Made by a program: the position numbers and the translations under genes
Shown: positions 1-8,386 of the stretch, piece by piece
How positions within the stretch are numbered: position 1 is the first letter of the stretch
Layout of the letters: the number at the start of each line of letters is the position of its first letter
Notes under the pieces: generated by a model
What the model was told of the DNA's origin: nothing
What the model saw: only the letters and a program-made list of their open reading frames with translations
Databases searched by the model: none
Origin: Bacteroidota bacterium
GTDB lineage: Bacteria; Bacteroidota; Bacteroidia; Bacteroidales; UBA10428
Length of the DNA stretch: 64,000 bases
Assembly (NCBI GenBank): GCA_016699695.1
Contig: CP065006.1
Span: 3,100,001-3,164,000 of the forward strand
Direction: 5' to 3'

Positions 1-265
1 GAGAATCCTCATCGTTAATAAATCTTCTTTTTCCAACAAGATAAGGTTCAATTTTTGAATTTACTCTTCTCGTTAAACTCCAAATTTTTCCAGTCTGATA
101 ATCATCTTCGTTTTCAGTCAAAATCATAACATCAATGTCACTATCATCGGTGGCTGTATTTGATAAATAGCTACCAAACAAATACGCTTTATCGATGGTT
201 ATTCCTTCTGAACGCAAAACAAAAATATATTTTTTCAATATCTCTACAATCTCTCTTTTAACCAT
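1..265 (-). CDS. MNT-type nucleotidyltransferase, partial (3' end outside window)
   Basis: Reads from an ATG at 265 leftwards to the window edge, 88 codons without a stop. It contains the polymerase-beta-like minimal nucleotidyltransferase signature FGSYLSNTATDDSDIDV at about residues 35-51: the GS motif followed by the D-x-D metal ligands. In the family such proteins are the antitoxin half of HEPN/MNT modules, where some members inactivate the HEPN toxin by adding AMP to it. The start lies 22 bp inside the 3' end of the upstream HEPN gene, so the two are translationally coupled. The C-terminus is not visible, so completeness cannot be judged. Confidence 0.85.
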   Translation of the reverse strand, partial: MVKREIVEILKKYIFVLRSEGITIDKAYLFGSYLSNTATDDSDIDVMILTENEDDYQTGKIWSLTRRVNSKIEPYLVGKRRFINDEDS

Positions 266-623
266 TTTAATAAGGTTTTTGTCTTTTCGAAATATTCATT
301 TACTTTTAAAATATCTGGCAGTTCAGGGTTATAATCAGGATATCGTCCTTGTAACTGATACTTCATTAAAATCCCCAAAAATATTTCAGTTTCATTATCA
401 AATTCCAAATTGGTTTTTTCTAAAAGGAAAAACAAGTTGTGCGACCTCGGGGCAAGCTCACCAGAAGTCTTAACAACATGAGCTTTAATAGCCTTCTCAA
501 TCACTAAATGAAAAAAATCAATCCATGCAAAATTCGTTTTTCTCGTATTAGCAATTCAGCAGTCAATAAATCATCATCAGCCCCCTTAGTCCAATAAACA
601 ATTTGTTTTTTTATATCAATCAT
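244..623 (-). pseudogene. HEPN-domain protein, frameshifted in an A7/T7 tract
   Basis: On the minus strand an ATG at 623 opens MIDIKKQIVYWTKGADDDLL and runs to ...HGLIFFI, then stops at once. The next frame continues with HLVIEKAIKAHVVKTSGEL down to a stop at 244-246. The two pieces join into a normal HEPN protein (about 125 residues) if one base is added to the seven-A run at 511-517 (T7 on the coding strand). HEPN proteins are the RNase or toxin half of HEPN/MNT modules; the MNT partner overlaps its 3' end. Possible explanations are a true inactivating frameshift, reversible slippage, or a sequencing indel in a homopolymer. The last is hard to exclude here. Confidence 0.75.
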
Positions 624-642
624 TTTTTGTCCTTCAAAAACT

Positions 643-671
643 CAAAGTTATTAAAAACAATCATTGATCAG
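643..671 (-). promoter_or_regulatory. Predicted promoter of the HEPN/MNT operon
   Basis: Minus-strand TAACTTTG (643-650) matches the Bacteroidota -7 consensus TAnnTTTG. A TCTG lies about 18 bp upstream in the -33 position. Transcription would begin about 12 bases before the ATG at 623. The -33 match is only fair. Confidence 0.4.
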
Positions 672-1111
672 ATTCATTTTCATAATGTTTATATAATTAC
701 ACTATGTTTAATAAAACTACAGTTAACCTCTTGATATATAGCACCTACAGGAAGATATAAAAGGGTAAATTGTGTTCGGACTGTATAGCGTTGCTTACCT
801 TAATTAATTACCCTTTCAAAATTTGCATAGAGCAGTTTTAGTTGTTGCAGCTTGTAAAAGTAAAAAAACAAATGATAAACCAGCAGGTTGGGTGCATGAT
901 TACAAAGAGAAGAATCTTAACCGTTTATGTTTATTTAGACTTATTACAAATTACCCCCCCCCCATGCATATTTTTTAAAAATGTCTGCATATATTTACCC
1001 TGAGTGAATGCCGTTTTTAAAACCAATGGATTAACCAGAGAGAGTATGCGGGGTGGTTTAATTTCGCTTTCTTGATGGTTTAGGATTGATGTTTTAATAA
1101 ACGGTTTTTTT
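672..1111. other. AT-rich intergenic stretch with a possible lipoprotein-gene remnant
   Basis: No intact gene is seen. A 9-bp inverted repeat (760-768 with 808-816, AAAGGGTAA/TTACCCTTT) brackets about 40 bases. Just after it an open frame without a start codon (about 808-975) reads LVVAACKSKKTNDKPAG, which looks like a lipobox followed by a charged linker. It then runs through a ten-C tract (954-963) and stops. This could be decayed coding DNA, but the reading is weak. Confidence 0.25.
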
Positions 1112-1276
1112 ATGCGCTACAGTAAAAGGTCTACGTTAGAAGCAAGAAGAATTATCAGGCAGGGTAATGCCAAACCTTTATTTTGGAGTATAACAGAACA
1201 TGGTTGGATAGAAGTTAGGTGGAGTAGTATCACAAATAATATGGCTAATTATTTATCAACGGCAGATGCCGAATAA
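1112..1276 (+). CDS. Small basic hypothetical protein, 54 aa
   Basis: ATG at 1112 to TAA at 1274-1276. The product starts MRYSKRSTLEARRIIRQGNA and contains a Trp-rich middle, WSITEHGWIEVRWSSI. The composition (basic N-terminus, regular codons, three Trp) looks coding rather than random, but I do not recognise the family. It lies 41 bp before the exported-protein gene at 1318 and has no obvious Shine-Dalgarno, as is usual in this phylum. The function is unknown, and it could be a chance frame. Confidence 0.4.
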   Translation: MRYSKRSTLEARRIIRQGNAKPLFWSITEHGWIEVRWSSITNNMANYLSTADAE

Positions 1277-1317
1277 GCATATTGAGTAAACACAATTAAA
1301 CCCTAAATACAATACTT

Positions 1318-2388
1318 ATGAAAAAACTAGTACTTACAAAATGGATTGCCATAATTGGCTTAGTATTTCTTGCAGGAAAACAGTTAAATGCACAATGGAT
1401 TTATAATACAGCACCTATTGTATATACAACACATTTTGGACCGGGCACACGCGTGGGAATTGGCACTTCTAGTCCAAACTCAAACACAACACTCGATGTA
1501 CGTGGAATGGTTGGCGTTGGTAGACAGGGTTTAGGTGGAACTTATAATTCTACTGAGGTACAGGGTATCTGGTCCATTTCACCAACTTATTTGATTAGTA
1601 CTACTTCTAACAATTTTGGAACCTTATATGGTATGGGGTATGCACACACCAACGCTGGTAGTGGAGCTAAAAAGCCAATTGCAAATTTTGGGCATCAGAT
1701 TGTTTTTACCAGTAATGGTAACGTAAATGCTGCTATATCATTAGATAATGGACATGCTTATTTTAAAGGGAATGTAGGAATTGGCACAACAACTTTTGAT
1801 TCGCAAAACAGATATAAATTGGAAGTAAATGGAAGTGCATTATTTTATACTGGTGCATATGTTAAGGGCAGCAACACTGAAGGTACAATGATAAGTGCAG
1901 TAAATAATGCACCGAATGTTCCGGCTGATCAAGATTTGTTTTGGGGGTGTTATGGTTGGGATGTACCACAGGCCAATAATCCTGGTCTTTTAGCACTTAC
2001 GTCTGGTTCCAATTATAGGTTCATTGTAAAAAACAATGGTCAAGTGGGAATTAATTGTAATCCGGGAAATTCAACATATATGTTAACTGTAAATGGTAAA
2101 ATACAGTGCGAAGAATTAAATGTTGTAACGGATGTACCTAATGCCGATTACGTTTTTGAAGAAGACTATAATTTACTTTCTCTTGAAAAAGTTGAAAGTT
2201 TTATTACAGAAAACAAACACCTGCCCGATGTGCCTAGTGCTGCAGAATTTAAAGAAAATGGCTATAGTGTTGGTACCATGGACGAAATCTTATTAAGGAA
2301 AGTGGAGGAGCTAACCCTTTACATTATAGAAATTAAAAAGGAGAACGAAAAACAGCAGTTGCTGATTGAAGAGTTGAGGAGTAAATAG
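1318..2388 (+). CDS. Exported fibre-like protein with C-terminal coiled coil
   Basis: 356 aa with a Sec signal peptide ending near LNAQ (residue 25). The body has repeated VGIGT-type and LEVNGS/LTVNGK beta motifs, typical of tail-fibre or adhesin-like proteins of Bacteroidota. The C-terminus carries a conserved module (about residues 275-335: EEDYNLLSLEKVESFI, NKHLPDVPSAAEF, GTMDEILLRKVEELTLYIIE) followed by a charged coiled coil. In related proteins this module is thought to mediate trimerisation, but that is an inference. It is the first of three consecutive exported-protein genes. No type IX sorting domain is seen, and the substrate is unknown. Confidence 0.7.
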   Translation: MKKLVLTKWIAIIGLVFLAGKQLNAQWIYNTAPIVYTTHFGPGTRVGIGTSSPNSNTTLDVRGMVGVGRQGLGGTYNSTEVQGIWSISPTYLISTTSNNFGTLYGMGYAHTNAGSGAKKPIANFGHQIVFTSNGNVNAAISLDNGHAYFKGNVGIGTTTFDSQNRYKLEVNGSALFYTGAYVKGSNTEGTMISAVNNAPNVPADQDLFWGCYGWDVPQANNPGLLALTSGSNYRFIVKNNGQVGINCNPGNSTYMLTVNGKIQCEELNVVTDVPNADYVFEEDYNLLSLEKVESFITENKHLPDVPSAAEFKENGYSVGTMDEILLRKVEELTLYIIEIKKENEKQQLLIEELRSK

Positions 2389-2425
2389 AAAGGGAGTGGT
2401 TTACGTAGAAATAAAAAAAACTTAT

Positions 2426-3637
2426 ATGAAAAAATATGTCTTATTAATTATTCTTTGCGCTTCATTTTCCTATAATCAAGCTCAAAATATACGAAGTGTA
2501 ACTCTAAAAGACGAAAACTTAGGAGGAATAAAAAAAATATTACCTATAGAAAATACTAAAGACAATATTATTGTTTTCGAGAAAATAACCAGTAAAACAA
2601 GCATTAAACAAGGAAGATTTGAAGGCATGGAAAAAGAAAGCATAATTCAAACTTTAATGTTGCCAAACGGTAATAAAATCTCACTTAAACAAAATGAAAA
2701 ATTATTATCCTATTCTAATAGTAAAATAATAACTGAGGGTTACGATTTTGAAACCTTCGAAAAAAAGGTGACTTTTTATAAACTAAATGGGTCAAATCTT
2801 ATTGAAGAAGCCAATTTTAAAATAAATCTGAGTGATTATAATATTCCAGTTCATGAGAACGAAAAGATTATATCATTTGAAAATTCTGATGGAACATTGT
2901 ATTCAATATCTATTTACGATAAAGATTATAAAAGAAAAGTAATTGTCGATTTTGGTGAGCAGGGTATGACGAATTATGCTTTCAATTATAACAATCAAAC
3001 TTTATGTTATGCAACACAATCTAATGGTAGTAAAACAATTACAATTACAAGTTATTCAATAATTAGTGAAACAAAAAAATATGTTAAAGAATATTATGTT
3101 GATGATTATGTACTATCCTCAATTAAATATGATAATGAATATATATTGGTCTACCTCTCTTCACAAATTAATGGCACTAGTCGATTAATATGTTATAAAC
3201 AAGGAACACTATTATGGGAGAAAGATTTACCAAATAGAACAATAGACAATGTCGTACTTATAAATTCAAAGTATAACCAGGTTGTGGCTAATACTTTTAA
3301 TGCACTTTTAGTAATTGATTTGCTTACAGGTAAATATATTGAACAAATCAATAATTTGGAATTAGTACCTAATAATCTGAAGGAAAGTTGGCAAAAATAT
3401 AAAGTTGTGCCAAATATATCATTGATTAATGACAATGAGAGATTTTCTATAACCTATGAGGTTTCTGAGGATTCAGAAAAGGAATCACACATCGGTTCCT
3501 TAAGAATTTATAACTCAACAGATATAAAGGGTAACCCAATCTATTCGAATGACAATTGTGGTACGAATTCAAAATCTGTCATTGTTAAAGGAAATCTATT
3601 TTTAATAAATGATCTAACAATTAGTACATATGAATAA
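2426..3637 (+). CDS. Exported hypothetical protein, 403 aa
   Basis: I chose the ATG at 2426 (MKKYVLLIILCASFSYNQAQ) over an upstream GTG at 2396, because it puts a clean Sec signal peptide at the N-terminus with cleavage after QAQ. The mature part is beta-rich with many short strands, separated by polar turns and lysine/asparagine-rich, and could be a propeller-like fold. No catalytic motif was recognised. Its last 8 bases overlap the start of the next gene (3630), so the two are almost certainly co-transcribed and coupled. It may be an accessory to the large type IX cargo downstream. Confidence 0.65.
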   Translation: MKKYVLLIILCASFSYNQAQNIRSVTLKDENLGGIKKILPIENTKDNIIVFEKITSKTSIKQGRFEGMEKESIIQTLMLPNGNKISLKQNEKLLSYSNSKIITEGYDFETFEKKVTFYKLNGSNLIEEANFKINLSDYNIPVHENEKIISFENSDGTLYSISIYDKDYKRKVIVDFGEQGMTNYAFNYNNQTLCYATQSNGSKTITITSYSIISETKKYVKEYYVDDYVLSSIKYDNEYILVYLSSQINGTSRLICYKQGTLLWEKDLPNRTIDNVVLINSKYNQVVANTFNALLVIDLLTGKYIEQINNLELVPNNLKESWQKYKVVPNISLINDNERFSITYEVSEDSEKESHIGSLRIYNSTDIKGNPIYSNDNCGTNSKSVIVKGNLFLINDLTISTYE

Positions 3638-6600
3638 GCTATTAATAATTGTCTTTCTATATTCATTCTCACTTATAAATGCTCAAAGCTATGTTTGGCC
3701 TTTTGAGAGTGAAAATACACAAGCTCAAGTAGTCGGCACAATTGGTGAATATCGATATTCTTCATCTTCTGGAGCACATCGATATCATCGAGGAATTGAT
3801 TTAACAAATGGGAATGATTTAAATGTTTATAGCATAAATACTGGTAATGTTAGTTTTGTAAATGGGGATGATGTTTGGGATGCTTGGACTTCATATGTAT
3901 TAATAGGCGATTTAAAGTATATCCACACTAAACCAATTGATGGTATTAGACTTGGTATTATAACTCAAGTTAATTCAATAAATGAGCATATATCTGAAAT
4001 GCTAACTGAAGGAATTGAGGAACATCTGCATCTTGAGGATAATTCAATAAATTTTCTAAATCAACATTTAACTCCTTATATCGATACTCAAGTACCAATA
4101 ATTGAATATGCTGCCTTACCATATGGTTTTGCCATCTATCAAAACGGTATTATAAAAACGTCAACTGATTATGCTATAAAGGAATTTAATATTCGAAAAA
4201 CAATCAATAGTGTTCTTTACTTAACGGTATATAATAAAATTGATATTGCTGCTCACATTAAAGATTACAGAGTTCTAAGTAATGGTGGCGGTACAACTGG
4301 ACAAACTGCACCTTATAAAATGAAATATGAATTAAAACAAAATGGTGTTTTACTAACCGAGCAATCAATAACATTTAATCAAATACCCAACAATTCTACA
4401 GCTATTTATGCATTTCATCCACAATCTGTTAGTCCAGGAAGTCCATCGATACATATGTTAACATGTAGTCCATTTACAACACCTAACGATAGGTATTTGA
4501 ATACAAATTTAAAAACAGGAACTACAGAAACCTGGCCTGCAAATGCAACACTCGATGCATTAAACATTACAGAGGCTGCCTATAAAGATGGGCTTTACGT
4601 TTTAGGGATAACAGGATATGATGTTGATTTTAATGATAGTCCCAATAATAGTATTTTTTTACCATGCAATCTATTAATAGACAATTATCTCCCCTATATC
4701 GAAAAAATAGTTGTTAAAAAGAATGATATCAATGGTGCTATAGTTTATGAGGGTCAGTGGACATGGAATGTGTCAGCGCTCATATTATCCACTTCTACAC
4801 CAAATAGCATAGTAGAAGGTGAAGCTCTTTGGATAAAGATTTACACCAGTGAGCCAATGGCAAATGTTGAATTAAATGCATTTGGTATTACAACTAACAA
4901 TGCTACTCCAGTAGCAAATACAAATAATAAAGAATGGACCTTTGGCATTGCTTCAAATTCTGTAACTACAGGCAGTAAAACTATTGCAATTACAAGCAAT
5001 AGCAAAGATTTAGCTGGTAATGGACTTTGGGGGTTTGCTGCAGGAACTACAAGTGTTGCAGGTACTCAAATACCTAAGCATCAAAGTAATGGATCTTGGA
5101 GTCCTACTGCTACAACAAATAATGATAATGTTCATCAAATTATTGTTCAATCTGCTCAAACCGTTATGCCTTCAAATGTTCAGGCAACAACAACACTACC
5201 TGATAAAATTACAGTAACCTGGAATAGTGTTTCGGGTGCGACCCATTACAAAGTATTCAGAAATTCAGTTAATAATTCCGGCTCTGCAACTGATTTATCC
5301 GGTTGGATAACAACTACAACCTACAATGATTTATCTGCTACTGCAGGAAGTACATATTATTATTGGGTAAAAGCAGCAAAGTCTTCAAGTGGTAGTATGG
5401 AAAGTCCCTTTAGTGCATCAGCGACTGGTTTAGTATTTTCGCCATGCGGAGTTTCATTTACTTCTAATCAGGTTGGTTATAATAGTGGTTCGTATCAGGT
5501 TGAATTTGAATCAAGTGCAGTTGGAGATATTGTAAGCTGGCGATGGAGTTTTGGAGATGGAAACACCATTATTGAAACAGATCCAATCACTACGCACTAT
5601 TACAATAATACAGGGAACTATACAGTAACATTAAATGCAATTAACAATGCAGGTGTTTCTTGCAATTCTTCTCACGTAATTAATGTTGCTGCAGGTGCTT
5701 CCGGCCCCATAACCGTTGTACTAGACGCAATACCAGGTGATAATATGGTAGGATTACAGAATAGTTTGATGGGTGAAATTCTTAATAACACAGGTGTGGG
5801 TCCCTTTACTTATGTATTCGGATTAGGTGATGGCCGAACAATAACAAAAATTAGTGATTTCAATACAGTTTGGACAGATCAGTTTACGTATAATAATATT
5901 GGTACTTATATGGCATCATTAACCGTTACAGATTCTGAAGGTGAAGTAGGCATTGCGCAGCAAGTTCCAATAACAATAGTTAATGAACCGATAAAATCCG
6001 AACCCCTTGAAAATATTGGTATAGAATTTATTGGCTGTACAATTATACCTGTTGGTGGCACAGTGTTTTTTGAACATACAACTTCGCCATCACACTTGGT
6101 TGGATATAATGAGTGGTATTGGGAATTTAACATCACTGGACCAGGATATGTTGATCAATTTAATTATTTCATACCTATAGTAAGTCATACATATAAGACA
6201 AAAGGAATAAAAACCGTTAGATACCTTGTTTGTAATAAAACAAGGGGTTGTCATGATGATGAAATTCAGTGGAGGTACCCAATTGTTGTCGACTGCAATG
6301 AAACCTTAACCCAAAGTACAATAAACAATGCTGTAAGAAGCAATTGGGACAATGTTAACCGCTATTGGACGGGGAACTTTGATTTAACTTCTCTTTCAGG
6401 TATACCCAGCTATAATAGTGCGAAAATTGAGTTAAAGGCATGTCATAGTGTAAGTTTAAAACCTGGGTTTAATTCGAAACCAACTGCTGGCAACTATTTA
6501 AGAATTAATGCAAACGATCCTTGTCTAACAGGCGGTAATATACCAATTCCAACTACCAAGGAGGCAGTAGAGGAGGTTATTCCTTCACCTATGGCAGACA

Positions 6601-6845
6601 GGCTTATGCAGAGTATAAAGGTTTATCCCAACCCATCGAATGGCCATTTTAATATCGAGTTTTCGAATGTAGAAGAAATAGCTCATTTCGAAATTTATAA
6701 CTCTCTAGGTCAAAGGATTTACTCTCAAAGACCTGGTAATAGGATAGAAGTAGTTGATTTAAATGCCCAAGAGGGCTTATACATTATCAGAACCATAACC
6801 ACCGACAATAGGGTAGAAAATTTTAAAATAGTAATTCAGAAATAA
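3630..6845 (+). CDS. Type IX-secreted multidomain protein with M23-like, FN3 and PKD domains
   Basis: 1071 aa. Signal peptide to about residue 19 (INAQS). Residues about 21-140 resemble an M23 (lysostaphin-type) peptidase: YHRGIDL gives the H53/D57 pair, KYIH a central histidine (H99) and HLHLE the H-x-H pair (H132, H134). A fibronectin type III domain follows at about 510-600 (VTWNSVSGATHYKVFRN). PKD domains lie at about 615-690 (WRWSFGDGN) and 690-785, and perhaps a third at about 800-890. The last about 75 residues form a type A sorting domain (KVYPNPSNGHFNIEF ... GLYIIRTI ... FKIVIQK). It is therefore predicted to cross the outer membrane by the type IX system. Whether the M23 part is active is uncertain, because spacing between motifs is unusual. 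Ends at a strong terminator. Confidence 0.8.
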   Translation: MNKLLIIVFLYSFSLINAQSYVWPFESENTQAQVVGTIGEYRYSSSSGAHRYHRGIDLTNGNDLNVYSINTGNVSFVNGDDVWDAWTSYVLIGDLKYIHTKPIDGIRLGIITQVNSINEHISEMLTEGIEEHLHLEDNSINFLNQHLTPYIDTQVPIIEYAALPYGFAIYQNGIIKTSTDYAIKEFNIRKTINSVLYLTVYNKIDIAAHIKDYRVLSNGGGTTGQTAPYKMKYELKQNGVLLTEQSITFNQIPNNSTAIYAFHPQSVSPGSPSIHMLTCSPFTTPNDRYLNTNLKTGTTETWPANATLDALNITEAAYKDGLYVLGITGYDVDFNDSPNNSIFLPCNLLIDNYLPYIEKIVVKKNDINGAIVYEGQWTWNVSALILSTSTPNSIVEGEALWIKIYTSEPMANVELNAFGITTNNATPVANTNNKEWTFGIASNSVTTGSKTIAITSNSKDLAGNGLWGFAAGTTSVAGTQIPKHQSNGSWSPTATTNNDNVHQIIVQSAQTVMPSNVQATTTLPDKITVTWNSVSGATHYKVFRNSVNNSGSATDLSGWITTTTYNDLSATAGSTYYYWVKAAKSSSGSMESPFSASATGLVFSPCGVSFTSNQVGYNSGSYQVEFESSAVGDIVSWRWSFGDGNTIIETDPITTHYYNNTGNYTVTLNAINNAGVSCNSSHVINVAAGASGPITVVLDAIPGDNMVGLQNSLMGEILNNTGVGPFTYVFGLGDGRTITKISDFNTVWTDQFTYNNIGTYMASLTVTDSEGEVGIAQQVPITIVNEPIKSEPLENIGIEFIGCTIIPVGGTVFFEHTTSPSHLVGYNEWYWEFNITGPGYVDQFNYFIPIVSHTYKTKGIKTVRYLVCNKTRGCHDDEIQWRYPIVVDCNETLTQSTINNAVRSNWDNVNRYWTGNFDLTSLSGIPSYNSAKIELKACHSVSLKPGFNSKPTAGNYLRINANDPCLTGGNIPIPTTKEAVEEVIPSPMADRLMQSIKVYPNPSNGHFNIEFSNVEEIAHFEIYNSLGQRIYSQRPGNRIEVVDLNAQEGLYIIRTITTDNRVENFKIVIQK

Positions 6846-6854
6846 TTAAAATTG

Positions 6855-6890
6855 AAGGGCGTCCAAAAAATGGATGCCCTTTTTTTATCT
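6855..6890 (+). terminator. Rho-independent terminator
   Basis: AAGGGCGTCCA pairs with TGGATGCCCTT around a short A-rich loop and is followed by seven T residues. It closes the 1318-6845 gene run. Confidence 0.85.
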
Positions 6891-6898
6891 CTTCGGCT

Positions 6899-6902
6899 AA
6901 TT
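6899..6902. repeat. Left copy of IS target-site duplication (AATT)
   Basis: AATT directly precedes the left IS end at 6903 and is repeated at 8151-8154 directly after the right end. This is what a recent single insertion leaves. Confidence 0.65.
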
Positions 6903-6914
6903 TGAAAGCTTCCC

Positions 6915-7802
6915 CTAATTAGTAGCATTTAAAATTAAACTTTTTAAATTAATGTTTATGTCCTGTTGAAATGTGGGAAACTTTGTTGGGCCTTGTGGGC
7001 GGTGAAGTTTTCCATATTTCAATAGGAATGATACCGGAGTGTGGTACATCAGCGAACTATGGGGTCGCTCATTATTGTAAGACCATAGCCATGCATTTGA
7101 GATTAGTTGTGCCTGTCGGATGTTTTCAAATAGGTAACTATCCAGAACTTCTTCACGATAGCTTCTGTTGAATCGCTCTACATAACCATTTCTATGCGGT
7201 TTTCCTTTGGGAATAAACTTGAGTTTTATATTCTTATCGTTTGCCCAGTCTTCCATAGCCTGGGCGATAAATTCCGGCCCATTATCAACCCTTATGTGTT
7301 CGGGTTTGCCTCTCCAGTCGATTAATCGTTCCAGTTCCCTGATTACCCGCAGACTTGTAATACTTGTACCTAAGGTGATAGTCAAAGCTTCCCGGTTAAA
7401 ATCATCGATTACATTAAATGTCCTGAATTTAACTCCGTTATTAAGCACATCATGCATAAAATCCATGCTCCAGGTTAAGTTAGGTAATAGCGGCTGTAAC
7501 AAGGACTCCTGCGGGCGCAATGGCAGCCTTCTTTTACATTTTCTTCTCAAGTTAAGCTTCATCTCGGTATAAACCCGATAAACTCTTTTATGGTTCCAGA
7601 AATGATTTAATTGCCGCAGGTGATAGTGCATCATCCAAAATCCCCACCGGCGATGAACCTCTGCTAGTTCTGCCAGCTTGTCCTTAATTTCCTGATCATT
7701 CCCCGCAATGGGTTGATAATAATATACACTCTGGTATATATTAAATAGCACACAGGCCTGCCGAATGCTCAACGTGTGCCTTTGTTGAGCATAGGTTACC
7801 AA
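6915..7802 (-). CDS. IS3-family transposase OrfB (DDE integrase domain)
   Basis: 295 codons from an internal ATG. The functional product is probably the OrfAB fusion made by -1 slippage at 7830-7836, after which the frame reads ALRPAEKRELVTYAQ and runs into this sequence. An HTH_21-like N-terminal part (HRRWGFWMMHYHLRQL) is followed by the rve integrase core with D114 (WSMDFMHD), D173 (RVDNGPEF) and E209 (HRNGYVERFNRSYREEVLD), the D-35-E spacing of IS3 enzymes. The stop codon lies inside the left terminal repeat. No damage seen. Confidence 0.93.
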   Translation of the reverse strand: MVTYAQQRHTLSIRQACVLFNIYQSVYYYQPIAGNDQEIKDKLAELAEVHRRWGFWMMHYHLRQLNHFWNHKRVYRVYTEMKLNLRRKCKRRLPLRPQESLLQPLLPNLTWSMDFMHDVLNNGVKFRTFNVIDDFNREALTITLGTSITSLRVIRELERLIDWRGKPEHIRVDNGPEFIAQAMEDWANDKNIKLKFIPKGKPHRNGYVERFNRSYREEVLDSYLFENIRQAQLISNAWLWSYNNERPHSSLMYHTPVSFLLKYGKLHRPQGPTKFPTFQQDININLKSLILNATN

Positions 7803-7822
7803 TTCCCGTTTCTCTGCAGGCC

Positions 7823-8089
7823 TTAGAGCTTTTTTTCAATTACATCTTTTAAAACCGTGATATGCAACGCCTGTTCAGCTACAATCTTCTTGTATTGCGA
7901 AAGTTCTCGTTCCAGTTCCTTAAGTCTTTTCAACTGGGTTACCTCCATCCCTGAATACTTTGATTTCCACTGATAAAAAGTTGGTTGGCTTATACCATGC
8001 TCCCGGCAGATATCCGAAACACTCTTGCCTTGGTCCTGCTCTTTCAGAATCTTGATGATTTGACTCTCTGTAAATTTTGTTGTTTTCAT
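7823..8089 (-). CDS. IS3-family transposase OrfA (HTH DNA-binding)
   Basis: 88 aa. A helix-turn-helix of the HTH_8/transposase_8 type (IIKILKEQDQGKSVSDICRE, then HGISQPTFYQWKSKYSG) is followed by a leucine-zipper-like coiled coil (LKRLKELERELSQYKKIVAEQ), used in this family for multimerisation. The 3' end contains seven A on the coding strand (complement of 7830-7836, codons GAA AAA AAG). A -1 shift there fuses OrfA to OrfB. OrfA alone binds the terminal repeats and limits transposition in well-studied relatives. Confidence 0.92.
   Translation of the reverse strand: MKTTKFTESQIIKILKEQDQGKSVSDICREHGISQPTFYQWKSKYSGMEVTQLKRLKELERELSQYKKIVAEQALHITVLKDVIEKKL
7830..7836 (-). promoter_or_regulatory. 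Programmed -1 frameshift site of the IS3 element
   Basis: The coding strand reads GAAAAAAAGCTC. Slipping back one base on A AAA AAG moves from the OrfA frame, which stops 6 bases later, into the OrfB frame without a break. This is the standard IS3 arrangement. Confidence 0.8.
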
Positions 8090-8150
8090 TCTACCAAAGT
8101 TAACGATTAAACTATATTTTTAATCGCTACTGTTTTGGGGGAAGCTTTCA

Positions 8151-8154
8151 AATT
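8151..8154. repeat. Right copy of IS target-site duplication (AATT)
   Basis: Matches 6899-6902. It joins directly to the truncated reading frame at 8155. Confidence 0.65.
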
Positions 8155-8355
8155 GAGAAAAATGGCACTTATACCATAAAAATTACATTAAGGTTTAATG
8201 AAGATATTGGAGAGATAAAATATAGGGTTTATGAGGTTGGCGAACAAACAATAAATGATTATAATGATTCGAAATTCATATTTTCTTGGCCGGAAGATTC
8301 CTCAAAATATGAATATTATGTAAATATTTCAGATTTAGTCGCTAATTCAAAATAA
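8155..8355 (+). pseudogene. 3' remnant of a gene, abutting the IS
   Basis: An open frame of 66 codons ends in TAA at 8353-8355. It has regular coding composition (NGTYTIKITLRFNEDIGEIK ... YYVNISDLVANSK) and looks like a beta-sandwich C-terminus, but has no start. The matching 5' part is not on the other side of the IS: the left flank is only the terminator of the preceding gene. As the IS is flanked by a clean duplication, the truncation probably predates it, or a deletion accompanied an earlier event. Product unknown. Confidence 0.6.
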
Positions 8356-8386
8356 ATGAAACCAATATTCACTCAATTATTACTAT

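Larger units (their letters stand above)
6903..8150 (-). mobile_element. IS3-family insertion sequence, intact
   Basis: 1248 bp. Both ends begin TGAAAGCTTCCCC (6903-6915 and the complement of 8138-8150). After a 5/6-base offset both also share AGTAGC (6921-6926 and the complement of 8126-8131), so the terminal inverted repeats extend at least about 24 bp with mismatches. It contains an orfA/orfB pair on the minus strand with a -1 slippery A7 at the junction, the D-D-(35)E catalytic residues, and a 4-bp AATT target duplication. The organisation matches the IS3 family, perhaps the IS150 group. All parts look functional. Confidence 0.92.

Noticed and set aside
6870..8353. A full gene formed by removing the IS, starting at an ATG in the terminator
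   Set aside because: Joining the flanks does give an open frame, but its first codons are the terminator hairpin and T run, so the match is most likely chance.
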